Assembly: GCF_001647085.1 (NCBI RefSeq)
Contig: NZ_CP015520.1
Location: forward strand, 1,632,219 to 1,696,218
Direction: 5' to 3'
From: Thermococcus piezophilus
GTDB taxonomy: Archaea > Methanobacteriota_B > Thermococci > Thermococcales > Thermococcaceae
DNA: 64,000 nt
Shown: piece by piece, positions 1-8,615 of the stretch
Layout of the letters: each line of letters opens with the position of its first letter
How positions within the stretch are numbered: the first letter of the stretch is position 1
Made by a program: the position numbers and the translations under genes
The notes under the pieces: generated by a model
The model's input: the letters and a program-made list of their open reading frames with translations, nothing else
The model's database searches: none
Told to the model about the DNA's origin: nothing

Positions 1-1012
1 CGCGCTCCCCCGGGAACGGGTGAACCGTCTTCGGCACGAAGAGGCCGACCTTTATTCCTTCTTCTCTGGCATTGAGAACCGCCCCGAGCGAGGGCCTGGC
101 CGAGACGCCCCAGCTTATGACCAATATCTCAGCATCGTCGGTAAAGTGCTCATCGTACTTCTCATAAACGTGTTTATTCTGCTCTATCTTCCGGTGAATT
201 CTTCTCACGAGTCTATCGTGAACTTCTGGGGTGTAGACATCCCTGAGGCCGTTCTCCTTGTGGGTTGAACCCGTAACATGGGTGAAGTGACCGTGGCCAA
301 AGAGGGGCATGGGTGAGACGCCGTCGCCGTGCGGGTCTCCGAAGGGGAGCTTTGCTTCCTCCTCATTGGCCGGAAGCTTGCGGTAGGTTACTTCGACCTC
401 TTCCGGATCGGGAATCCTTATCCGCTCCCTCGCGTGGGCACTAATGCCATCGAAGAGAACCACGACCGGTGTTCTTAGCTTCTCAGCTATGTTGAAGGCC
501 CTGACCGTCTCCCAGAATGAATCTTCAACACTCGTCGGTGAGACGGCTATTATAGGATGGTCGCCGTGGGTTCCCCAGCGAGCCTGGAAAAAGTCCCCCT
601 GAGCGCCCTTGGTGGCCTGGCCCGTTGATGGGCCGCTCCTCTGGACATCGACAAGAACGAGCGGAGTTTCTGTCATCACGGCATAGCCGAGGTTTTCCTG
701 CATGAGGCTGAATCCGGGACCGGCTGTGGCGGTCATCACTTTGAATCCGGTCCACGAGGCGCCGACCATGGCGGCAATGCTCGCTATCTCGTCCTCCATC
801 TGGAGGTAATATCCTCCCAGTTTCGGTAGTTCCTTCGCCATCGTTTCGGCTATCTCACTCGAAGGCGTGATTGGATAGCCCGCGTAGAAGCGACAGCCGG
901 CAAAGAGGGCGCCGTAAGCGACAGCCTCATTGCCCTGCATGAAATAGTTGCCTTTTTTGTAAGGCTTTCTCAGGAGCCTGATTTGCTCAGGCTCATCACC
1001 GCGAATTATCAT
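1..1012 (-). CDS. korA: 2-oxoacid:ferredoxin oxidoreductase, alpha subunit (2-oxoglutarate type), partial
   Basis: The gene runs off the left edge, so only about 337 N-terminal residues are visible. The ATG at 1012 follows a GGTGATG ribosome binding site that overlaps the stop of the delta-subunit gene. The translation shows the pyrimidine-binding domain of the family: PITPSSEI near residues 47-54, then MEDEIASIAA and the TATAGPGFSLMQE segment. The order delta then alpha is that of the 2-oxoglutarate:ferredoxin oxidoreductase operon of Pyrococcus and Thermococcus, so beta and gamma genes should lie just outside the window. The enzyme oxidatively decarboxylates 2-oxoacids to acyl-CoA and reduces ferredoxin in the cytoplasm during peptide fermentation. 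Family assignment is firm. The exact substrate is inferred from the delta subunit and gene order. Confidence 0.9.
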   Translation of the reverse strand, partial: MIIRGDEPEQIRLLRKPYKKGNYFMQGNEAVAYGALFAGCRFYAGYPITPSSEIAETMAKELPKLGGYYLQMEDEIASIAAMVGASWTGFKVMTATAGPGFSLMQENLGYAVMTETPLVLVDVQRSGPSTGQATKGAQGDFFQARWGTHGDHPIIAVSPTSVEDSFWETVRAFNIAEKLRTPVVVLFDGISAHARERIRIPDPEEVEVTYRKLPANEEEAKLPFGDPHGDGVSPMPLFGHGHFTHVTGSTHKENGLRDVYTPEVHDRLVRRIHRKIEQNKHVYEKYDEHFTDDAEILVISWGVSARPSLGAVLNAREEGIKVGLFVPKTVHPFPGER

Positions 1013-1018
1013 AGGTCA

Positions 1019-1273
1019 TCACCTTACTGATATAGCGAAGTCGGGACAGAGCAGCTCGCAGAGCTTGCATCTGACACATTTGTCAGCAGCGGCCGGAACG
1101 GGATAGTGCACGCCCTTTTCGCTCAACTCCTTACTCCACTCAAAGACCTTCCTTGGGCACATTTCAACACAGATCCCACAACCCTTGCACAGAAAAGTAT
1201 CAACATCAATTTCCACGGCGTCGGTCTTCCCGATCACGAGGTAGTTATCCCGGCTAATTTCGACATCCGCCAT
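1019..1273 (-). CDS. korD: 2-oxoacid:ferredoxin oxidoreductase, delta (ferredoxin-like) subunit
   Basis: This 84-residue protein has two CxxCxxCxxxC motifs (CKGCGICVEMC and CVRCKLCELLC), which bind two [4Fe-4S] clusters. It passes electrons from the thiamine-diphosphate subunits to soluble ferredoxin. The start is placed at the ATG at 1273 because GGTGAT lies 4 nt upstream. An upstream in-frame ATG at 1318 has no ribosome binding site and would add 15 poorly structured residues. The stop overlaps the ribosome binding site of the alpha gene, so the two are translationally linked. The KVFEWSKELSEKG segment between the clusters resembles KGOR-type delta subunits more than pyruvate-type ones; this subtype call is from memory of the family. 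Confidence 0.88.
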   Translation of the reverse strand: MADVEISRDNYLVIGKTDAVEIDVDTFLCKGCGICVEMCPRKVFEWSKELSEKGVHYPVPAAADKCVRCKLCELLCPDFAISVR

Positions 1274-1423
1274 AATTATCACCTGCGATTTGTTAAATCC
1301 GTTTACGTATGTAAACATTTAAAGCTTTCGTGGGTGTGCATTTCTGAACATCAAAGAAGCCCGGTGGATGTTAAAAGGCAGGCGAAAAGAAGGCGTGAAA
1401 CGAATTTCAAAAACGAAATCTCT

Positions 1424-2398
1424 TCACCACGTGAGGAGCTGCCAGTCGAGGAGCCCTTCCTCAACTATGTACCTCCACGCCTCCCTGCACACTGGTTCAA
1501 GCTTCTCGAGGTGGCCGATGTCCTGCGTTGCCGAGAACTTCTTTATCACCCTGCCAATTTTTCGGTCATGGTCGGTCAGGCAGTTGTGGGGGCCTCTCTT
1601 GGAGCCCGCTCCTACCGGGTCGCTGAGGATTCTCTTGTTGGGAAAATGCCTCTTTGCCCACAGAAGAACCTCCACGGCACTCCAGAGCCACGGCGGGCGG
1701 TATTCACTCTTCTCCCAGAGCCTCTCGTAGAGCGTGCCCTTCTGGATGTCGGTGATGTTTATCGAAAAGGTATCCGTGTAGGGCTCCGCCCGAATAATGC
1801 TCTCCTTCACGTCCTCAATCCCATCGCGCTCGCTCAGGAATATCGGCTTGAGCAGGAGGTAGGTCTTGACCTTGGCGCCAGCCTCGTGGGTTATCTCCGC
1901 CGCCCTCACGAAGTCATCGAAGGTGTTGCCCTTGTTTATGCTCACATCGGAGATATCGTCGTTTGCCGTTTCAAGGCCTATCGCTACCTCGAAGTGCTTG
2001 TCGGAGACTATGTCGACGAGCTCTTTAACCGCGTCGTAGCGGACAAGCTCGCTCCTGCTTTCGATAACTATCTCCTCAACGTTCTCCATCTGGGCCAGAA
2101 GCTCGAAGATTCTCCTCCTTGTCTCGGGTTTTAGCTCTCTGTTGTCGAGGAACGAGCCAGAGGTGAACATTCTTACCGCAAAGGGCCCCTTTTTGCCTTC
2201 TATCATCTTCAGCGCTTCCCTCACGTAGTCGACTATAGCCTCTTGGCTCCACTTGATCTTGGGTGCCGCAGTTGGATATGAGCACATGTAGCAGGCTTGG
2301 TTGATACTAAACCTGTAACAGCCTATCGTGGGGAGGATTATGAAAAGCGCCGTTCCGGGCTTTCCGGCCACGTTGTCCTCGTTCGTCCAGTAGGTCAT
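1424..2398 (-). CDS. Archaeosine synthase radical SAM subunit RaSEA-like protein
   Basis: This 324-residue protein belongs to the radical SAM family. The N-terminal cysteine cluster is atypical (C-x8-C-x2-C, in CYRFSINQACYMC), and the rest matches the archaeosine-biosynthesis branch: SGSFLDNRE, a GLETAND segment and a DPVGAGSKRGPHNC segment. RaSEA acts with ArcS on tRNA guanosine-15 carrying a preQ0-lysine adduct and yields archaeosine. The transglycosylase that starts this pathway is also in the window (36748-38490). I chose the ATG at 2398, preceded by GGGTGAG; a TTG 12 nt upstream is in frame but would place that motif inside the gene. The gene is divergent from surE. Family membership is strong. 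RaSEA itself, rather than a close paralogue, is inferred. Confidence 0.82.
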   Translation of the reverse strand: MTYWTNEDNVAGKPGTALFIILPTIGCYRFSINQACYMCSYPTAAPKIKWSQEAIVDYVREALKMIEGKKGPFAVRMFTSGSFLDNRELKPETRRRIFELLAQMENVEEIVIESRSELVRYDAVKELVDIVSDKHFEVAIGLETANDDISDVSINKGNTFDDFVRAAEITHEAGAKVKTYLLLKPIFLSERDGIEDVKESIIRAEPYTDTFSINITDIQKGTLYERLWEKSEYRPPWLWSAVEVLLWAKRHFPNKRILSDPVGAGSKRGPHNCLTDHDRKIGRVIKKFSATQDIGHLEKLEPVCREAWRYIVEEGLLDWQLLTW

Positions 2399-2457
2399 GC
2401 TCTCACCCAACTCCGCTCGAAGTTAGGGTTTTTAAAGGTGAGGCCTTAGTCCCTAGC

Positions 2458-3240
2458 ATGCCGAGGATACTCATAACGAACGATGATGGGATATATTCGA
2501 AGGGCCTCCTGGCCGCAGTCGAGGCAGTCAGAGACATTGGAGAAGTCTACGTCGTTGCTCCCCTCTTTCAGAGGAGCGCCAGCGGAAGGGCTATGACCCT
2601 CCACAGGCCGCTGAGGGCCAGACTGGTGGACGTTCCTGGTGCGGAAATTGCTTACGGCCTCGACGGCATGCCGGTTGACTGCGTTGTCTTTGCTCTCGCA
2701 AGGTTCACCCATTTCGACCTGGCGATAAGCGGTATCAACCTTGGCGAGAACCTGAGCACAGAGATAACAGTCTCCGGAACGGCTTCTGCTGCCATAGAAA
2801 CTTCCACCCACGGGATTCCCAGCATAGCGATAAGCCTCGAGGTCGACTGGGGAAAGGCCCTCAGTGAGGGCGAGGGGATAGACTTCTCAGTTGCGTCGCA
2901 CTTCCTGAGGAGAATAGCCAGGGCCGTCCTTGAGAAGGGCCTTCCAGAGGGCGTTGACATGCTCAACGTGAACATCCCGAACGACGCCACTCCAGAGACG
3001 GAGATAAAGGTGACGAGGCTCGCGAGGAGGAGGTACCGGCCAACCATTGAGGAGCGCATCGACCCGAGGGGGTATCCTTACTACTGGATAGTCGGCAGAA
3101 AGTGCGAGAAGTTCGAGCCCGGGACGGATGCTTATACCCTAAAAGTGGAGAGGAAGGTCAGTGTAACGCCGATAAACATAGACATGACCGCGGGAGTGGA
3201 TTTTGAGAAAATTGGAGATATTCTTCTCGATGATACATAA
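2458..3240 (+). CDS. surE: 5'/3'-nucleotidase SurE
   Basis: This 260-residue protein is a full-length SurE phosphatase. The metal-binding NDDG is at residues 8-11, QRSASG near 39-43 supplies the phosphate-contacting Ser, SGIN at 91-94 supplies the conserved Asn, and SGTASAA is at 106-112. SurE removes phosphate from nucleoside 5'- and 3'-monophosphates and short polyphosphates in the cytoplasm. It starts about 60 nt from the divergent RaSEA gene, with TTTTTAAA upstream as a likely TATA element. Two TAA-rich, gene-free stretches follow before the degraded region beginning near 3360. I saw no sequence anomalies. Confidence 0.95.
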   Translation: MPRILITNDDGIYSKGLLAAVEAVRDIGEVYVVAPLFQRSASGRAMTLHRPLRARLVDVPGAEIAYGLDGMPVDCVVFALARFTHFDLAISGINLGENLSTEITVSGTASAAIETSTHGIPSIAISLEVDWGKALSEGEGIDFSVASHFLRRIARAVLEKGLPEGVDMLNVNIPNDATPETEIKVTRLARRRYRPTIEERIDPRGYPYYWIVGRKCEKFEPGTDAYTLKVERKVSVTPINIDMTAGVDFEKIGDILLDDT

Positions 3241-3359
3241 CTGTATACCGCATAAATGTGTTCTTTATTTCTGTTGAAATTAGAGTAATCTTTAGTTATG
3301 GAATAGGTGATCAAAAAACTTTTTAAACTGTTGTGCCCTACAACTTATTGTGGTTTGTT

Positions 3360-4096
3360 ATGCACCGACTGAGTACCTGCATACTAGCGGTTTTTTGCAG
3401 TTTTGGTTTTGAGTAGCTTCGCTGGGGCTTTGAGTTTGGTTTCCCCTCGGTCACGATGGTTCCGTGACGCCAGCTGAGGCTATGCTTGTTGCTCAGAGAC
3501 ACCTTCAGTGGACATCCTCAAACATTCCGAACTTTGAGGACTGGAAGAGCGCGAAACCTTTAGTTGATATCTTCCATCACACTATGGGAACCAGTAATGA
3601 TGGATGGACATATTAGTGTGGCAGACTCGGTAGCGATGCTTGTGATGGAATTGAGGCATTTGCAGGTGAATATCAAAAACTAAAGAATGAGGGAATAGTC
3701 TCGTGGTCTCTTGTCCACAGCTACGATGCACAGCCTACTTGTACATTAGGATTATGCTGGCTAGATGCATACATAAATGCAGGTGATGTTATTAGTGAAG
3801 TTGACAACAACCGCCCTATTTTACTTCAACTTGATAATGGCAGAAAAGCAACGGATGGTCAGGGGCCTTATGGAGACCATAGTGTTGTTATAGTGGGCTA
3901 CATAAAAAACAGTAACGGGCAAATTGAGTACGTGGTGATTCATAGCGGATGGGACATGTATGACCATTACTTGGCATGGGGCAACTGGGGCAGTGATACA
4001 CATCTCGTGAAAGTGCATCCTCAGGGGGTGAATCCTCATGAAATTCATAAAACTCCTTTACCCCCTTTTTTGTATTGGAGTTTGTGGTTCTGCTGA
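3360..4096 (+). pseudogene. Broken secreted cysteine-peptidase-like gene (C39-like fold)
   Basis: An ATG at 3360 with a TATA-like TTTTTAAA 35-40 nt upstream starts a signal-peptide-like segment (MHRLSTCILAV). The frame then shifts near 3400 and again near 3455, after which VTPAEAMLVAQRHLQW begins. The frame stays open except for a TAG at 3614-3616, just before a Cys-Gly pair that sits where the catalytic cysteine is expected. Downstream, GDHSVVIVGY followed by HSGWDMYDHYLAWG resembles the catalytic His and Asn/Asp region of C39-like peptidases. Secreted proteins of this kind are common in Thermococcales. The lesions make it non-functional as read. The family call rests on the His-region motif and general layout, so it is moderate. 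Confidence 0.55.
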
Positions 4097-4471
4097 TACT
4101 CCCCTCAGAATACTACGTTAAAGCAACCTGCGGATCGTTAAATCCGTCCTCCCGCACCTTCGGCTTCGGTCCCTTCTTGGTTTTCTTCTGGCTGTTACGC
4201 TACCCTTCACGCTGGCCGTCGCCGTTTCCTGCTGGAAAAACTGGATGAGAAGGTGGTGATTTTTGCATCATCCTGCGCGACGTTGCTTGTTGGGGTTGCA
4301 CTCATTTATCTTCTGAAAACCTCCCCACTCGCTCTCTCCGTGTCCGTTTCTCCTGCGCTCCTTCTGGGCAAAAGGGGAAAGAGACAGGGGAGGATTGCGT
4401 CATTGGTATCTTTCATGAGCATCCTCTCGGTTTACCTTGCGATAAAGATGGCCATTGCTATGAGTATATGA
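4038..4471 (+). pseudogene. Broken small membrane protein gene
   Basis: An ATG at 4038 has a strong GGGGGTGA ribosome binding site 6 nt upstream and opens with a hydrophobic segment (MKFIKLLYPLFCIGVC). The frame is lost within 30 codons. Hydrophobic stretches continue in other frames: LLGFLLAVTLPFTLAVAV around 4170-4225, then ASSCATLLVGVALIYLL and SLVSFMSILSVYLAIKMAI from about 4260 to the stop at 4471. This looks like one four-helix membrane protein split by at least two frameshifts. It follows the broken peptidase gene closely and was probably co-transcribed with it. No family is recognised. Confidence 0.4.
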
Positions 4472-4513
4472 GAGAATGTGAGCTTCATGCTGATCTCAGA
4501 TTAGATAGTTCCT

Positions 4514-5235
4514 ATGAAAAAATACGCGGTTCCTTTTACTATTATCCCTTTTCTGTTTAGGGATTTTTTCTTTTCCTCTGCTAGGGATGCGACGGTCGGC
4601 GGTGAGCCCTGCTTTTCAAGAGTAATGGTGAACGTCAGTGATGTTAAGCCTCCCCTCGTCAGCGGGGCCGAGGTTCCCGCCGAGCTACAAGTTCAGGGAA
4701 ATAACCCCGGATGGGGTTATAAACGGAAGCCCTCGACACGTGCTCCTCGGGTTTTTTTGGCTTTGAAAACGTGTCGTGGCTCATTGAAAAGCCCGCCTGC
4801 TACTTTAAATCCCTAGAAGGCGTTTCCGAGAAATGGACTGGGATTATAGCACCGGCCTGAACGTTGAAGGAGTTGAGATCTCTGGAACCCTCAATATGGC
4901 CGTTTACGTGTATCCGTTTGAGGAAACGACAATAATAGCTAAGGTGAATTACGAAGAAACACCTGAGAAGTCAAAGCTAACCGAAGCATTTCGGCTCAAG
5001 TATAAGGAACCTCCAAGTGAGATTGTGGATGCCTACATTTCCAAGCTTAAGCACTCAGGCCATACTTCAGTCAGGGAACTTTCTGACGGTCTCTTCAGGA
5101 GTTGGATGTTCAGGAAGGGAAAATAATTACCTGCTTGTGCTTAAGGTTAGGGATAAGGGCAACCTGTACCTAATTCTCGCTGTAGGGGATGAGGGCGACA
5201 TCAAAAAACTCTCTGACTCAATTTCCCTTATGTGA
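4514..5235 (+). pseudogene. Broken secreted-protein gene with several frameshifts
   Basis: Reading starts at ATG 4514 with a hydrophobic leader. Protein-like segments then appear in successive frames: VNVSDVKPPLVSGAEVPAE to about 4690, EITPDGVINGSPRHVLLGFF to about 4755, GFENVSWLIEKPACYFKSL to about 4830, then GLNVEGVEISGTLNMAVYVY and on to 5100. The last segment is LLVLKVRDKGNLYLILAVG, ending at 5235. At least three frameshifts are needed to join them, one at a run of seven T near 4755. The product would have been a secreted protein of about 230 residues. I do not recognise the family. Confidence 0.4.
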
Positions 5236-5240
5236 GGTGA

Positions 5241-5713
5241 TGTGGTGGTGAGGCTCAGAGGATCCCCCACATTTTTGTCCTTGCCTTAGCAACGCCGTGG
5301 GAGCTTCTATTAGCGTACAACGCATCCCTGCTGGACGACGACTACTACATCAAAGGCAGAATGATTCATCTGAGCAGTGGAGTCATCAAATGCTGGAGGG
5401 GGTACTCACAATCATTAACTTCCTCATTCTCGTTCTCCTCCCCGCTCTTGTCTTGCTCGCCCTGTATCTCCTCTTCAAGAAAGCCACCCTAAAGAGATCG
5501 GGTCTCGCGATTGGAGTGCCCGTTCTGTTGGTGGTTCTCGTCTCCCTCATAAACCCCGATAGTTCTCTCGTGGTTCTGCCTGTCATTTCCGTCAGCGTTG
5601 GTGCCGTGCTCGGAGAAGGAAAAGGAGAGAAGGTGTTGCTCGCTATTAGGGGCTTTTTGCCGGGCTTTGTCGTGCTTGTGATAATACTCGGCGGGCTTGC
5701 TGTCAGTTGCTGA
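5241..5713 (+). pseudogene. Small four-helix membrane protein, probably with a disrupted N-terminus
   Basis: From the ATG at 5390 there is a clean 107-residue hydrophobic protein with about four membrane segments (IINFLILVLLPALVLLALYL, GVPVLLVVLVSLI, LVVLPVISVSVGAVLG, FVVLVIILGGLAV). Just upstream, another frame encodes a coherent stretch (HIFVLALATPWELLLAYNAS, then DDDYYIKGRMIHLSSG) that looks like the missing extracellular N-terminus, joined by a frameshift near 5388. It may therefore be one broken gene, or a short intact gene with a degraded neighbour. It ends 5 nt before the convergent ftsY stop. No family is recognised. Confidence 0.4.
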
Positions 5714-5717
5714 TTGT

Positions 5718-6623
5718 TCACCCCTCCCCAAAAATCCTCTCAACGAACCACTTCTCGTCGAAGGGCTTGAGGTCGTTGTAGCCCTGACCGACGCCGACAA
5801 AGAGTATCGGCGCCCCTATGGCGTGGCTTATGCTGAGTGCGGCCCCACCACGGGCGTCGGCATCAAGCTTTGTGAGTATGACGCCGTCTATCCTTACCGC
5901 CTCATTAAACTGCTTCGCCTGTTCTACCACGGCATTTCCAGCGAGGCTGTCACCGACAAAGATGACCAAATCAGGTTTTGAAACGCGGACGATTTTCTTC
6001 ATTTCGTCCATCAGGTTCCTGTTAAGCTCGTTTCTTCCGGCAGTGTCTATGAGAACCACATCAATGCCCCTAGCCTTCGCGTGCTGTATTGCGTCATAGG
6101 CAACTGCCGCGGGGTCCGCTCCATAGTCATGCTTAATTACTTTGACACCAACCCTTTTGGCGTGCTCCTCAACTTGCTCTATGGCCCCAGCCCTGAAGGT
6201 GTCGCTGGCAGCGATGACAACGCTTAAGCCGTTCTTCTTGAGCCAGTGGGCGAGCTTCGCTATGGTGGTTGTCTTTCCAGAGCCGTTGAAGCCGACGAAG
6301 GCTATGATGAAGGGCTTCTCCTCCTTGGAGCGGATCATCCCGAGCAGGTCTATCTTTTTGGGAGGGGTGAGAATCTCCAGGACTGACTCTCTGACGGCGT
6401 TTTCGATGAGCTCCTTCTTGTTGGTACCTATCTTGACCTTCTGACCAACAAGCCTTTCCTTTATCTTCTCCTTGAGGGCCTCGACGGTCTCAAGGGCAAC
6501 GTCGGCCTCGAGGAGCTCGAGTTCCAAGTCCCATAGGGCGTTTTCGACGTCTTTTTCCTTTATCTCGGTTTGAGACACCTTCTCGACGAATGAGCCTAAC
6601 TTCTCCTTCAGCTTCCTGAACAT
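5718..6623 (-). CDS. ftsY: Signal recognition particle receptor FtsY
   Basis: This 301-residue SRP-type GTPase has the N domain at residues 1-95 and the G domain after it. The P-loop [10 protein letters not shown] is at 111-120, DTFRAGA is at 141-147, DTAGR at 193-197 and [10 protein letters not shown] at 251-260. It docks SRP-ribosome complexes at the membrane and resets SRP by GTP hydrolysis. The N-terminal acidic A domain of bacterial FtsY is reduced to a short basic helix, as usual in archaea. I start at the ATG at 6623 because GGTGGTGA directly precedes it. An in-frame GTG at 6632 is possible but lies inside that motif. Confidence 0.95.
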   Translation of the reverse strand: MFRKLKEKLGSFVEKVSQTEIKEKDVENALWDLELELLEADVALETVEALKEKIKERLVGQKVKIGTNKKELIENAVRESVLEILTPPKKIDLLGMIRSKEEKPFIIAFVGFNGSGKTTTIAKLAHWLKKNGLSVVIAASDTFRAGAIEQVEEHAKRVGVKVIKHDYGADPAAVAYDAIQHAKARGIDVVLIDTAGRNELNRNLMDEMKKIVRVSKPDLVIFVGDSLAGNAVVEQAKQFNEAVRIDGVILTKLDADARGGAALSISHAIGAPILFVGVGQGYNDLKPFDEKWFVERIFGEG

Positions 6624-6761
6624 CTTCACCACCGGATGAGCAAGGGGGTCAAGTGTATATAATTATTATGAAAATGCCCTCGGCGATAGCTGGTGTCATC
6701 ACACCTCAGACCCGAAACCGTTCGTCATCGGGCGTTGATGGTTCAGCGGAGGGTTTATAAA

Positions 6762-7217
6762 TCAGCGCCTCCTGACGTAGGTCCTGCTCTCCACGATTTT
6801 TCCATCCTCAAAGCGCATCACGTCTATCCTCTCAAAGCCAACTGTCTCGCGCTTGTAAGCGATTAAATAATCAATGAGTTCCCTAATTGCATAGCGCGTT
6901 ATGGAGTCCTTCACGTATTTACCTTCGTAGAGCAGGATAAGTTTATCTCTGTTCCTAGCAAGCCAGCGGTGGAGCTTTTCGCGCTCTGCCTTTGAGCGTG
7001 AGAGCGGGTTTACTATACGGTAAGCATCGAAGCTTGTCCCCTCGTAGGGCGAGCCGATGTACACCTCCCCATCGATCTGAAATGGTATGTACTCAATGAG
7101 TATGGTCTTTCCCCTGCGACTCCATTCAGTGAGGTACATTCTCACAAGTCTCTTAGCATCACCGGTTATTAAAACCACTCCCGAGTCCAGTTCGGCTATT
7201 TCCTTCAGCGCAGGCAT
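6762..7217 (-). CDS. Hypothetical protein, about 151 residues
   Basis: I do not recognise this protein. It has no signal peptide or membrane segment. It alternates beta-like and helical stretches (GVVLITGDAKRLVRMYLTEW, then KTILIEYIPFQIDGEVYIG), ends in a basic RTYVRRR tail, and its N-terminal third loosely recalls the start of a P-loop NTPase fold, although a true Walker A motif is absent. Start choice lies between ATG 7217 and GTG 7220, which are adjacent. It is divergent from the ABC importer operon and shares a short AT-rich intergenic region with it, so it could be co-regulated with nucleoside uptake; that link is only positional. Confidence 0.65.
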   Translation of the reverse strand: MPALKEIAELDSGVVLITGDAKRLVRMYLTEWSRRGKTILIEYIPFQIDGEVYIGSPYEGTSFDAYRIVNPLSRSKAEREKLHRWLARNRDKLILLYEGKYVKDSITRYAIRELIDYLIAYKRETVGFERIDVMRFEDGKIVESRTYVRRR

Positions 7218-7280
7218 CACAAAAAACTTTTACCAATCAGTTAAAATTTTTTCCCATGTTTTCGGCATTCTCTTGACCGC

Positions 7281-7290
7281 AAAGTATATA
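7281..7290 (+). promoter_or_regulatory. TATA box of the nucleoside ABC importer operon
   Basis: AAGTATATAT lies about 50 nt upstream of the lipoprotein ATG at 7334, preceded by a purine/C-rich element that fits an archaeal BRE. Transcription would start near 7312, leaving a short leader with GGGGTGTT as ribosome binding site. Confidence 0.55.
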
Positions 7291-7333
7291 TCCCGCGCGG
7301 AGTTATAACTGTGAAAACTCCAGGGGTGTTAGT

Positions 7334-8569
7334 ATGAGGAAGTTGTTAAGTCTGTTTTTAATCGGCCTCCTGGCTATTAGCGTCGTGGCCAGTGGCTGTA
7401 TTAGCGATAAAGGAGAGACAACCAGTACTCCCCAGTATAAGGGCAAGATAGCCATCGTTTATGACGTCGGTGGCAGGGGTGACCTGAGCTTCAACGACAT
7501 GGCCTATCTCGGCGCCTCCAAGGCCGCCAAGGACTTCAACCTGGAGCTGGTTGAGGTCCAGAGCGCCAAGGAGACTGACTATCTTCAGAACCTTGAGACC
7601 CTTGCCCAGCGGGGCGAGTATGAGATAATTATTGCTGTCGGTTTCATGATGACCGATGCCGTTAAGCAGGTCGCCGCCAAGTACCCCGACCAGAAGTTCG
7701 CCATCATCGACGGATTTGACCCAGAGATGCCAGACAACGTCATGATGATACTCTTCAAGGAGAATGAGGGTTCAGCACTTGTCGGCGCCCTTGCAGGAAT
7801 GGTCGCCGCCAACGATGACAAGGACAAGGTCGGTATCGTCCTCGGCATGGAGATCCCGGTTCTCTACAAGTTCGAGGCTGGATACAGGTTCGGTGTTTCA
7901 TGGGGCGTTGACTACTACAACCAGAAGATGGGCACCAACAAGAAGGTCGACGTTATCTACCAGTACACCGGAACCTTCACCGACGCGGCCAAGGGTAAGG
8001 CTGCCGCCCAGGCCCAGCTCCAGCAGGGCGCTTGGGTCATCTACCAGGTCGCCGGTGGAACCGGTGTTGGTGTCTTTGATGCCGTCGCTGAGGCTCTGAA
8101 GGCCCAGGGTAAGGACATGGGACCGCCGTTCGCTATCGGTGTTGACTCAGCCCAAGACTGGATCAAGCCGGGCATCATCATCGCAAGCATGATGAAGAGA
8201 GTTGACGTCGGTGTCTACACCGCAGTTAAAGCGGCCGTCGAGGGCACCTTCAAGGGCGGTGTCGTCGAGCTCGGTCTCAAGGAGGGCGGTGTTGGAATAA
8301 GCACCATCGAGGACGTTAAGGAGATGTTCAACTCCCTCCCGGAGGACACCAAGAAGCAGAAACTCCAGGAGCTTGGATTCGACAGCGAGGATCAGCTCTT
8401 CGCCAAGCTCGAGGAGACCAGGAAGCAGGTTCCCGACTGGGTCTGGCAGGCCATTGACGAGCTCAAGCAGAAAATAATCAACGGCGAGATCCAGGTTCCA
8501 GCGCCAATGGACAAGGACGGCATTGAGAAGATAAGGAACGCCAACGACTGGACCGAGATGATGGGTTGA
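7334..8569 (+). CDS. BMP-family ABC transporter substrate-binding lipoprotein (nucleoside-type)
   Basis: This 411-residue protein starts with a lipoprotein leader ending in ASGCIS, so it is anchored outside the membrane by a lipidated Cys. The mature part has the BMP/PnrA fold: GKIAIVYDVGGRGDLSFND near residue 37, then QSAKETDYLQNLETLA, VGFMMTDAV and IDGFDPEMPDN. It carries an extra C-terminal helical stretch beyond the usual family length of about 350. It is the first gene of an operon with a double ATPase and two permeases of the RbsC/YufPQ class. BMP proteins of this arrangement usually bind purine nucleosides; here the ligand is inferred. Confidence 0.88.
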   Translation: MRKLLSLFLIGLLAISVVASGCISDKGETTSTPQYKGKIAIVYDVGGRGDLSFNDMAYLGASKAAKDFNLELVEVQSAKETDYLQNLETLAQRGEYEIIIAVGFMMTDAVKQVAAKYPDQKFAIIDGFDPEMPDNVMMILFKENEGSALVGALAGMVAANDDKDKVGIVLGMEIPVLYKFEAGYRFGVSWGVDYYNQKMGTNKKVDVIYQYTGTFTDAAKGKAAAQAQLQQGAWVIYQVAGGTGVGVFDAVAEALKAQGKDMGPPFAIGVDSAQDWIKPGIIIASMMKRVDVGVYTAVKAAVEGTFKGGVVELGLKEGGVGISTIEDVKEMFNSLPEDTKKQKLQELGFDSEDQLFAKLEETRKQVPDWVWQAIDELKQKIINGEIQVPAPMDKDGIEKIRNANDWTEMMG

Positions 8570-8573
8570 GAAC

Positions 8574-8600
8574 CTTTTTCTTCTTTTTCCGTTTCTCTTT
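8574..8600 (+). terminator. Pyrimidine/U-rich tract after the binding-protein gene
   Basis: The 46 nt between the lipoprotein and ATPase genes contain CCTTTTTCTTCTTTTTCC and more T-rich sequence. Oligo-T tracts are intrinsic terminators in Thermococcales. A partial stop here would give more binding protein than transporter, a common ratio for such operons. The ATPase gene then has its own GGGGG ribosome binding site. Confidence 0.4.
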
Positions 8601-8615
8601 GCAGGGGGTGTTGCC

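Noticed and set aside
1106-2134. Long open frame on the plus strand (342 codons)
   Set aside because: It is antisense to the ferredoxin-like subunit and RaSEA genes, both of which have clear motifs; its translation has no recognisable domain.
3614-3616. In-frame TAG in the C39-like gene read as pyrrolysine or programmed readthrough
   Set aside because: Thermococcales lack pyrrolysine machinery, and the same gene carries further frameshifts, so decay is simpler.
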